Made by a program: the position numbers and the translations under genes. From positions 1 to 5,837 of the forward strand of contig JAZRMK010000019.1 of NCBI GenBank assembly GCA_045647525.1: a stretch of 5,837 bases of DNA, read 5' to 3'. The notes below the pieces were generated by a model that was not told the DNA's origin, searched no databases, and worked only from the letters and a program-made list of their open reading frames with translations. This document shows, in pieces, positions 1-4,878 of the stretch. How positions within the stretch are numbered: the stretch's first letter is position 1; every line of letters begins with the position of its first letter. This DNA is from UMGS172 sp045647525 (GTDB lineage Bacteria > Bacillota > Clostridia > Oscillospirales > Acutalibacteraceae).

Positions 1-1052
1 GTCAAGATGATGCAAAAAGAGTGCTGAGCGTTGCGGTCTACAATCATTATAAACGTATTTTCTATGGTGGAAATTCAGATGTTGAATTGTCTAAAAGCAA
101 TGTGTTGATGCTGGGACCTACGGGTGTCGGTAAAACCCTTCTGGCACAGACTTTGGCACGTTTCCTTGATGTGCCGATAGCTATTGCCGACGCGACCACT
201 TTAACCGAGGCGGGTTACGTTGGTGAGGATGTCGAGAACATTCTTCTTCGCCTTATCCAAGCGGCAGATTTTGATATTGAAAAGGCAGAACGCGGCATTA
301 TTTACGTCGATGAAATTGACAAGATTGCAAGAAAGTCTGAAAACGCATCCATAACACGTGATGTAAGCGGTGAGGGCGTTCAGCAAGCTTTGCTTAAAAT
401 TCTCGAAGGTACCGTTTCTAACGTTCCTCCGCAGGGTGGCAGAAAGCATCCTCAGCAGGAGTTTATTCAGATTGATACTTCTAATATCCTCTTTATCTGC
501 GCAGGTGCATTCGACGGAATTGAAAAAATCATTGCAAAACGTGTCGGCGACGGCGGTTTGGGCTTTGGAGCAGAGGTGAAGTCTAAACAGGAATTGCAGG
601 GTGACGATATGACACGCAAGGTCATCCATCACGACCTTGTAAAGTTTGGACTTATCCCTGAACTTGTCGGACGTTTGCCCGTTATTGCATCTCTTGAAAC
701 TATGACCGAGGATATGCTTTACAGAATTATGGTAGAGCCTAAGAACTCGGTAATTAAGCAATATACCGAGCTTTTCAAGATGGATAATATCGAATTGGAA
801 TTCGAAGAGAAGGCTTTGAAAAAGATCGCATCGCTTACGGCAACACGTAAAACTGGAGCACGTGGCTTGCGTTCTACTCTTGAAGGCGTGTTGGGTGACA
901 TCATGTTCACAGCACCATCCGATAAAAGCATTTCTAAGATCATAATTACCGAGGAATGCGTTGACGGCGGAAAGCCCGTTTACGAGTACGATAAAAAGAG
1001 ACTTGAAACCCCTAAACGCAAAAAAAGTGAAATTGATATTCCGGTAGCATAA
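1..1052 (+). CDS. clpX: ATP-dependent Clp protease ATP-binding subunit ClpX (5' end cut off by the window)
   Basis: ClpX is the AAA+ hexameric unfoldase that feeds tagged proteins to the ClpP peptidase in the cytoplasm. The reading frame is open to the window edge: codons from base 3 read QDDAKR before VLSVAVYNHYKRI, so the GTG at 21 is not the true start. About 349 codons remain; the family is usually 410-430 residues, so the N-terminal zinc-binding domain and the start of the AAA+ module are missing. Visible motifs are Walker A GPTGVGKT (114-137), the GYVG pore loop (213-224), Walker B IIYVDEID (297-320), the RKH loop (441-449), the ClpP-docking loop as LGF (558-566) where many bacteria have IGF, and sensor-2 GARGLR (855-872). 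The lysine-rich tail ends in PVA with TAA at 1050-1052. A terminator follows directly. No frameshift is seen. Identification is secure; regulation cannot be judged because the promoter lies outside the window. Confidence 0.97.
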   Translation, partial: QDDAKRVLSVAVYNHYKRIFYGGNSDVELSKSNVLMLGPTGVGKTLLAQTLARFLDVPIAIADATTLTEAGYVGEDVENILLRLIQAADFDIEKAERGIIYVDEIDKIARKSENASITRDVSGEGVQQALLKILEGTVSNVPPQGGRKHPQQEFIQIDTSNILFICAGAFDGIEKIIAKRVGDGGLGFGAEVKSKQELQGDDMTRKVIHHDLVKFGLIPELVGRLPVIASLETMTEDMLYRIMVEPKNSVIKQYTELFKMDNIELEFEEKALKKIASLTATRKTGARGLRSTLEGVLGDIMFTAPSDKSISKIIITEECVDGGKPVYEYDKKRLETPKRKKSEIDIPVA

Positions 1053-1056
1053 ATAA

Positions 1057-1088
1057 AAAAGCACTAACGAATTTTCGTTAGTGCTTTT
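1057..1088. terminator. Bidirectional intrinsic terminator between clpX and the convergent membrane-protein gene
   Basis: A perfect 10-bp stem (1061-1070 pairing with 1075-1084, GCACTAACGA/TCGTTAGTGC) has an ATTT loop. It is flanked by an A-run on the left and TTTTGTTTT on the right, so both strands give a hairpin followed by a T-rich tract. The minus-strand tract (TTTTTTATTT) is the better of the two. It serves both convergent genes, and the left half of the minus-strand stem contains the last codons and the TAA stop of the minus-strand gene. Confidence 0.9.
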
Positions 1089-2151
1089 GTTTTGTATTAT
1101 TCCAAAATGCATTTATAAAGTTTATTATTATACCGATAAGGGCAACGAATGCGATGTATCCGTATATTGGATAAACTATGCTTATCAAATCACTGAATCC
1201 TAAAAAACTCAAAAGCAGTGCAGCGATTGAACTTATAGCCGATATAAGCTTTGCTTTTTTCTTTAACGGTCTTACGTTGGCAAGGTATTCAGGGATAGGC
1301 ACAAACACCGAAACCGATGCGCCGAACATAGCTATCAACAGTGTTATTGCTACGATGTATTTTAAAAATGTGGAAATGCTGCCGGCAAGATATAATAATG
1401 GCAACTCGGCATTTTCAGAACCCGGAACTGCTAAAATTGCAACAATTATAAGTAAAGAAACAAGTGTCAAAAGCATAGCGCCTAAGAAAGAACCTAAAAT
1501 TGTTCGTTTTCCGGAAATTCCGTTTTTACCTAAAAAAGCAAATGTGCCTATCGCACAGAAAAAATTATAAGAAACGAAGGTCAACATTGACAGTATAGGA
1601 TTTGAAATCAGCGGATTCGTGGCTTTTGGCAACGGTATGTTCAATGACGGAAAACCATTTGCGGCGGTTATAGCGATTGATATTACGATTGCCACAAACA
1701 CCATTACGGGAACAAGCAGGTCGAAAACACGTACTGCACCGCCGATTCCTTTGAACGAAACAACAATAACTCCAAGGCAGAAGAGCGACGAAAGAATGAC
1801 TCTCAGCATTCTGCTGCCACTTAAATCTTCAATAAGTGTTCCGGCACCTGCTAACATTATGACGTAGATGCAGAACATAAAAGACAGTTCGACAGCCCCT
1901 GTAAGCCGTATTAAGAATGGATTGTTTGAAGGAATGGCAATTTTATCCATTTGAGAGGTTTTTAGCTCTGACGCAAGGTGTACAGTCAGAAATGTGAACA
2001 GACCTATCAAAAAACCCGAAAGTATCATACAAACTATACCAAAAGTTCCAAAAAAGCCGAAAAATTGCCACAATTCCTGCCCTGAAATAAAGCCTGCACC
2101 GAACAGACAGGCTGCCATAGTTATCATAATTTGTCTGGCACCGATACGCAA
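1078..2151 (-). CDS. YkvI-like polytopic membrane protein (APC-superfamily-type carrier of unknown substrate)
   Basis: The product is very hydrophobic, with about ten membrane segments by eye. Near the N-terminus, GAGFISGQELWQFF sits in a first helix broken by glycines. This GAGF-SGQE block and the length of about 350 residues match the uncharacterised YkvI family (COG3949), distant relatives of amino-acid/cation symporters. The substrate is unknown and I assign none. The frame can start at TTG 2160, but the AAGGGG ribosome site lies flush against that codon. The TTG three codons later (2151) has the same site 9 bases away, so I prefer it, giving 357 residues. No ATG, GTG or TTG occurs between the upstream stop and 2160. 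The protein ends in KQKH, with its stop inside a terminator stem. The gene is a single transcription unit divergent from the XRE gene. Family assignment is from pattern memory; that it is a membrane protein is certain. Confidence 0.85.
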   Translation of the reverse strand: MRIGARQIMITMAACLFGAGFISGQELWQFFGFFGTFGIVCMILSGFLIGLFTFLTVHLASELKTSQMDKIAIPSNNPFLIRLTGAVELSFMFCIYVIMLAGAGTLIEDLSGSRMLRVILSSLFCLGVIVVSFKGIGGAVRVFDLLVPVMVFVAIVISIAITAANGFPSLNIPLPKATNPLISNPILSMLTFVSYNFFCAIGTFAFLGKNGISGKRTILGSFLGAMLLTLVSLLIIVAILAVPGSENAELPLLYLAGSISTFLKYIVAITLLIAMFGASVSVFVPIPEYLANVRPLKKKAKLISAISSIAALLLSFLGFSDLISIVYPIYGYIAFVALIGIIINFINAFWNNTKQKH

Positions 2152-2160
2152 TTTCTTCAA

Positions 2161-2166
2161 CCCCTT
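2161..2166 (-). promoter_or_regulatory. Ribosome binding site that decides the start of the YkvI-like gene
   Basis: On the minus strand AAGGGG directly precedes the TTG at 2160 with no spacer, which is unworkable for that codon. The in-frame TTG at 2151 lies 9 bases downstream, a normal spacing. The start is therefore moved three codons downstream of the longest frame. Confidence 0.6.
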
Positions 2167-2179
2167 ACACGTAATATGT

Positions 2180-2200
2180 AATTGTTGTGATACAGCAATT
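2180..2200. repeat. Imperfect dyad in the leader of the YkvI-like gene (possible operator)
   Basis: Arms AATTGTTG (2180-2187) and CAGCAATT (2193-2200) are inverted repeats with one mismatch around a 5-bp centre TGATA. The dyad lies 14 bases upstream of the YkvI-like gene's ribosome site and downstream of its candidate promoter, where a repressor would block transcription. The neighbouring XRE protein is a possible binder, but nothing in the sequence proves this. As RNA on the minus strand the stem would carry a C-A mismatch, so a DNA operator is likelier than an RNA structure. Confidence 0.35.
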
Positions 2201-2217
2201 AGAACTAATGTGTAAAT

Positions 2218-2246
2218 ATTTTATCACAAAAGCACAATATATCATA
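2218..2246 (-). promoter_or_regulatory. Candidate promoter for the YkvI-like gene
   Basis: On the minus strand TGATAAAAT (2226-2218) is an extended -10 element with TAAAAT matching the consensus at five of six positions. The hexamer 17 bases upstream, TATGAT (2246-2241), is a poor -35. Transcription would begin near 2211, leaving a leader of about 60 bases that includes the 2180-2200 dyad. The region is AT-rich, so chance -10 matches are common. Confidence 0.35.
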
Positions 2247-2284
2247 GTATATTTTTTGCAAAATTATTAAAGGTTTCGTCTATT

Positions 2285-2339
2285 TGTTTAATAGTTATTT
2301 ACTTCTTTGTGAATTGCTACAAAAAATTATTAGTAAACA
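2285..2339. repeat. Imperfect inverted repeat in the divergent spacer
   Basis: The arms 2285-2300 and 2324-2339 match at 13 of 16 positions when one is reverse complemented (outer TGTTTA, inner ATTT), with a 23-bp centre. Within the centre a shorter TTTGT/ACAAA inverted pair (2306-2310, 2319-2323) occurs. The position is just upstream of the XRE promoter, so it could bind a regulator, but in sequence this AT-rich a chance origin is quite possible. Confidence 0.2.
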
Positions 2340-2348
2340 CTTATTTTC

Positions 2349-2377
2349 TTGATTTAATTTGAAAATTACCTTATACT
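2349..2377 (+). promoter_or_regulatory. Promoter of the XRE regulator gene
   Basis: TTGATT (2349-2354) and TATACT (2372-2377) are separated by 17 bp, an optimal sigma-A-type layout with four of six and five of six consensus matches. Transcription should begin near 2384, giving a leader of about 40 bases before the GTG start at 2424. Confidence 0.75.
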
Positions 2378-2408
2378 AATTATAGCTTTAGATCCTAATA
2401 TTCGTTGT

Positions 2409-2417
2409 AAGGAGGTG
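2409..2417 (+). promoter_or_regulatory. Strong ribosome binding site fixing the XRE gene start
   Basis: AAGGAGGTG is fully complementary to the usual 16S rRNA anti-Shine-Dalgarno sequence. A GTG at 2415 overlaps it and so cannot be the start; the GTG at 2424 lies 8 bases beyond AAGGAGG and is the likely initiation codon. Confidence 0.85.
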
Positions 2418-2423
2418 TGTTTC

Positions 2424-2696
2424 GTGCCGGAACTGCTTTTGGGCTTAGAACGTAGCGTTATGGTTGCAGAGTTGGTAGAGCATTTACCATCACTAAGGCA
2501 AAAGGTAGGTATGTCACAGGAGGCATTAGGAAATTGTATAGGTAAAAGTCGACAGAAGATTTCGGATATTGAGCGTAGAACTGCTCCTATGGCTTGGGAC
2601 ACCTATATAGCGGCATGCACGGCGCTTGAATACGCAGGCGCATTCAGTGAACAAGAGACACCGTGGTATTACGAAGCAAAATCAAAATGGTTTTAA
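2424..2696 (+). CDS. Small XRE-family helix-turn-helix transcriptional regulator
   Basis: This 90-residue cytoplasmic protein is little more than a DNA-binding domain. The Cro/CI-type helix-turn-helix spans about residues 21-52: LRQKVGMSQEALGN leads into GKSRQKISDIER, the usual second helix, turn, recognition helix and closing glutamate. A MAWDTYIAAC segment follows, resembling the closing helix of a group of small Firmicute XRE proteins, and the C-terminus is short and aromatic (PWYYEAKSKWF). No sensor, protease or ligand domain is present. The start is GTG 2424 because the longer frame's GTG at 2415 lies within the ribosome site. The gene has its own promoter and its own terminator and is therefore monocistronic. 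It diverges from the YkvI-like gene, so control of that gene and of itself is a reasonable guess. No toxin partner, phage gene or integrase lies next to it. Confidence 0.88.
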   Translation: MPELLLGLERSVMVAELVEHLPSLRQKVGMSQEALGNCIGKSRQKISDIERRTAPMAWDTYIAACTALEYAGAFSEQETPWYYEAKSKWF

Positions 2697-2702
2697 GGTC
2701 TT

Positions 2703-2735
2703 GACTCAAAGGTTTTCCTTTGAGTCTTTTTCTTT
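2703..2735 (+). terminator. Intrinsic terminator after the XRE gene
   Basis: A perfect 10-bp stem, GACTCAAAGG (2703-2712) with CCTTTGAGTC (2717-2726), closes a TTTT loop and is followed by TTTTTCTTTT. It ends 5 bases before the first Fur/Zur-type box and insulates the metal operon from XRE transcription. Confidence 0.92.
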
Positions 2736-2740
2736 TCGCA

Positions 2741-2763
2741 AAATTGAGAATTATTCTCGATTT
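2741..2763. promoter_or_regulatory. Upstream Fur/Zur-type operator box (box 1)
   Basis: This 23-bp palindrome has 11-base arms around the single T at 2752; only one symmetric pair fails (T2745 against G2759). The core is GAGAATTATTCTC. Arms of an AT-rich half-site around a one-base centre are typical of Fur-superfamily boxes. It ends 3 bases upstream of the -35 element of the metal operon, whose first gene encodes a Fur-family protein. Confidence 0.8.
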
Positions 2764-2766
2764 ATG

Positions 2767-2794
2767 TTGACATCTTTGTGTTTTGTGGTATACT
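2767..2794 (+). promoter_or_regulatory. Promoter of the Fur-family/znuACB operon
   Basis: A perfect TTGACA (2767-2772), a 16-bp spacer and TATACT (2789-2794) form the core promoter. A TG one base before the -10 (2786-2787) makes it an extended -10 promoter as well. Transcription should start near 2801, inside box 2, leaving a leader of about 30 bases. The near-consensus strength suits a promoter that is held off by a repressor. Confidence 0.88.
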
Positions 2795-2797
2795 TAC

Positions 2798-2820
2798 AAA
2801 TTGAGAATTATTCTTGATTT
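2798..2820. promoter_or_regulatory. Downstream Fur/Zur-type operator box (box 2)
   Basis: It differs from box 1 at one of 23 positions (T at 2815 where box 1 has C at 2758) and has the same GAGAATTATTCT core centred on 2809. It covers the expected transcription start, so a bound repressor would block RNA polymerase. The centres of the two boxes are 57 bp apart. Confidence 0.82.
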
Positions 2821-2831
2821 TGAGGTGCAGA

Positions 2832-3236
2832 ATGAAGAGGGAATACAACACTGAACAAAGAAGAAAAATAATTGATTTTCTGAAAATCAACAGTGAACGT
2901 CATTTCACCATTGACGAAATTGCAGAATCGGTCTGCGAAGAGGAAACATTAGGCAAAAGTACCGTTTACCGTCAGGTTTCAAAGCTGTTGGAATCGGGTG
3001 ACATCCGCCGTTTCGAAGCAAGTAACAGTAAAAGTTTTGTTTACCAGTATGCCAATGTAAAGGCTTCGTGCAACGACCACTATCATTTAAAGTGTGTAGA
3101 CTGCGGTCGGCTTATTCATATGGAGTGCGTCAAATTGGATAAGGTTAGGGAACATATAAAGAGAGAACACGGTTTTATCGTGGGGTGTGACCGTTCGGTT
3201 ATCTACGGAAAATGCGCCGAATGTGCAAAGGGATAG
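2832..3236 (+). CDS. Fur-family metalloregulator, probably a Zur-like zinc-uptake repressor
   Basis: Fur-family proteins are dimeric cytoplasmic repressors that bind DNA when loaded with metal. This 134-residue protein has the usual size and order: an N-terminal winged helix with recognition segment GKSTVYRQVSKLLESG (41-56), then a metal-binding dimerisation domain. Visible ligands are H24, C80, H83 and H85 (DHYH), the C88-x-x-C91 pair (CVDCG), H96, H108, H113 and the C-terminal C128-x-x-C131 pair (KCAEC). The two CxxC pairs are the family's structural zinc site. The ATG at 2832 is preceded by GAGGTG (2822-2827); an in-frame TTG at 2814 lies inside operator box 2 and lacks a ribosome site. 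It leads an operon with a zinc-type ABC importer 2 bases downstream and is probably autoregulated. Zinc rather than iron, manganese or peroxide sensing is inferred from the neighbours, not from the protein itself. Confidence 0.92.
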   Translation: MKREYNTEQRRKIIDFLKINSERHFTIDEIAESVCEEETLGKSTVYRQVSKLLESGDIRRFEASNSKSFVYQYANVKASCNDHYHLKCVDCGRLIHMECVKLDKVREHIKREHGFIVGCDRSVIYGKCAECAKG

Positions 3237-3238
3237 AT

Positions 3239-4174
3239 ATGAAAAGAGTAGTTAGTTTAATTGTTTCCATCCTTTTGGGGTTAACTCTTTTTTCTGGCTG
3301 CGGCGCTCAGAATAAACAGGAAAAATTAAAGGTTGTTTGCACTATTTTCCCGCAGTATGACATTGTGCGTCAAATAGCGGGTGACAGTGTTGAGCTTGTT
3401 CAACTTCTGCCATACGGAATGGAAAGCCACGATTTTAATTTGGAAAATCTGTCAGCAAAGGATCTTGAAACTGTGTCAGAAGCCGATATATTTATAAGTG
3501 TCGGCGGAGAATCTGACTCCGAGTGGGTTAACAAATTAAGGCAAAAGGTTGGCCGAGAAGAAACACTATGGTTGGAACTTTGTGATATGACCGAAACCCT
3601 ATGCATAGAGCATGACCACGAAGGACATTCCCACGAACATTCTCATCAGGATATTGACGAACATATCTGGACGTCACCGCAAAGAATGATGGATGTATCA
3701 TCGGTTATTTATGAAAAATTGAAAATTGCCGACCCTGAAATTTCCGATGTTTGCGATAAAGGGTTTGCGGAATTTATGAAAGACTTAAAGGACCTTGATG
3801 CCGAATTTAAAGATTTGGGTAAATTGGCACATAAAACGGCTGTTTTTGCCGACCGTTTTTCGTTCAGATATATGTTCCACGATTACAATTTTTCGTACAG
3901 TGCCGCGTTTGAAGGGTGCTCGACTACTGTCGACCCGTCGGCTAAAAAAATATCGGAATTAACGATGACTGCTATCGAAAATCGTTCCGCAGTTATACTG
4001 TATATGGAAAATTCCAATACAAAATACGCCACTAAAATTGCCGAATCGGTCGGAGTAAAAGTGGGAATGTTGCATTCTTGTCATAATATTAGTAAAAAGC
4101 AGGCTAAACAGGGAGTAAGTTACGTGTCTTTAATGAAAAACAATTTAAAGGTGTTAAAGGAGGCTGTCGTATGA
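3239..4174 (+). CDS. znuA: Zinc ABC transporter substrate-binding lipoprotein (ZnuA-like, cluster A-I)
   Basis: This 311-residue extracytoplasmic metal binder delivers its ion to the permease two genes downstream. Residues 1-20 are a lipoprotein signal peptide (two basic residues, hydrophobic core, LFSG before C21). Family landmarks are TIFPQYD (35-41), GMESHDF with first ligand H64, a histidine-rich loop between 125 and 136 (six His among acidic residues) and DEHIWTSP with H142. Where classical ZnuA has its third histidine, the sequence reads FADRFSFRY, with D205. The late acidic ligand region reads MLHSCHNIS (277-285), offering H279, C281 and H282. The His-rich loop favours zinc over manganese. 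ATG 3239 is chosen over GTG/ATG codons up to nine codons earlier because AAAGGGA lies 6 bases before it and it opens the signal peptide. It follows the regulator by 2 bases and overlaps znuC by ATGA. Transport of manganese cannot be excluded. Confidence 0.92.
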   Translation: MKRVVSLIVSILLGLTLFSGCGAQNKQEKLKVVCTIFPQYDIVRQIAGDSVELVQLLPYGMESHDFNLENLSAKDLETVSEADIFISVGGESDSEWVNKLRQKVGREETLWLELCDMTETLCIEHDHEGHSHEHSHQDIDEHIWTSPQRMMDVSSVIYEKLKIADPEISDVCDKGFAEFMKDLKDLDAEFKDLGKLAHKTAVFADRFSFRYMFHDYNFSYSAAFEGCSTTVDPSAKKISELTMTAIENRSAVILYMENSNTKYATKIAESVGVKVGMLHSCHNISKKQAKQGVSYVSLMKNNLKVLKEAVV

Positions 4175-4878
4175 AATGTATAGAAGTTGAAAATTTAACC
4201 CTTTCATACGGCGATGTTCCGGTGCTTTCAAACCTCAATTTCACCGTAAACAACGGCGATTATATATGCGTTGTTGGTGAAAACGGAAGCGGAAAGACCA
4301 CCCTTATAAAATGCATTTTAGGACTAATACATCCTGTATCCGGCAGTATAAAATACGCTGACAAAAAGCGTAACAGAGGCATAGGTTATTTGCCTCAACA
4401 GCAGAAAATTCAAAATGATTTTCCTGCAAGTGTTTTAGAGGTAGTTCATACCGGCTTTGTGGGCAAAGGGTTTTTCTCGTTTAGTTTTAACGACAAAAAG
4501 AAACGCAAGGCACACGACATAATGCACAATTTAGGAATAGAGCATAGTTTGAGTGACAAATGCTTTCGAGAACTGTCCGGCGGTCAACAACAAAAGGTTC
4601 TCTTGGCAAGGGCTTTGTGCGCTACCGAAAAGATACTGTTGTTGGATGAGCCGGTAACAGGTCTTGACCCTGTTTCAACTGCCGAAATGTATGCGATTAT
4701 CAAAAAATTGAATGAACAGGGAATGACCATTATTATGATCTCGCACGATGTAAAGTCTGCGGTTAATGAGGCAGGCAAAATACTCCACTTGTCACATGAT
4801 GATTATTTCTTCGGCAGTAGCGAGGAGTATCGAACCTCGAAATTCGGTTTGAAGTTTTTAGGGGAGGAGCAGTTATGA
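4171..4878 (+). CDS. znuC: Zinc ABC transporter ATP-binding protein (ZnuC-like)
   Basis: This 235-residue nucleotide-binding subunit sits on the cytoplasmic face of the importer and powers it. All ABC motifs are intact and in order: Walker A GENGSGKTT (36-44), Q-loop in GYLPQQQ (72-78), signature LSGGQQQK (135-142), Walker B ILLLDEP (155-161), D-loop GLDP (164-167) and switch histidine H192 in MISHD. Length and motif context fit the cluster of metal-chelate ATPases paired with ABC-3 permeases. The ATG overlaps the znuA stop by four bases (ATGA) and has AAAGGAGG (4156-4163) 7 bases upstream, within the end of znuA, so translation is probably coupled. The ending FLGEEQL overlaps znuB in the same manner. 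The zinc assignment rests on the operon. Confidence 0.95.
   Translation: MKCIEVENLTLSYGDVPVLSNLNFTVNNGDYICVVGENGSGKTTLIKCILGLIHPVSGSIKYADKKRNRGIGYLPQQQKIQNDFPASVLEVVHTGFVGKGFFSFSFNDKKKRKAHDIMHNLGIEHSLSDKCFRELSGGQQQKVLLARALCATEKILLLDEPVTGLDPVSTAEMYAIIKKLNEQGMTIIMISHDVKSAVNEAGKILHLSHDDYFFGSSEEYRTSKFGLKFLGEEQL

Noticed and set aside
201..1112. A 303-residue open frame antisense to clpX
   Set aside because: It lies almost entirely opposite the strongly conserved clpX frame, is rich in Cys and Phe with no domain-like pattern, and crosses the terminator. It is a codon-bias shadow.
1178..2215. Three plus-strand open frames opposite the membrane-protein gene
   Set aside because: Their translations are Pro/Ile/Thr/Lys-rich products of reading a hydrophobic gene backwards, with no ribosome sites or motifs.
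2366..2817. Short open frames overlapping the XRE gene, its terminator and the operator boxes
   Set aside because: They run through an evident XRE gene, a terminator or a promoter and have no supporting start signals.
2424..2817. A toxin-antitoxin pair involving the XRE protein
   Set aside because: No toxin-sized gene with recognisable features flanks it; a terminator follows directly and the upstream gene is a divergent carrier.
2741..2820. Box pair as a mobile-element end or a CRISPR-like repeat
   Set aside because: Only two copies exist, both placed exactly around a promoter, and each is an internal palindrome. Operators explain them fully.
2832..3236. The Fur-family protein as PerR or MntR-like manganese regulator
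   Set aside because: The operator is unlike the PerR box (TTATAAT-N-ATTATAA) and the protein is not of the DtxR/MntR fold. The linked His-rich zinc binder makes Zur the better guess, though the metal is unproven.
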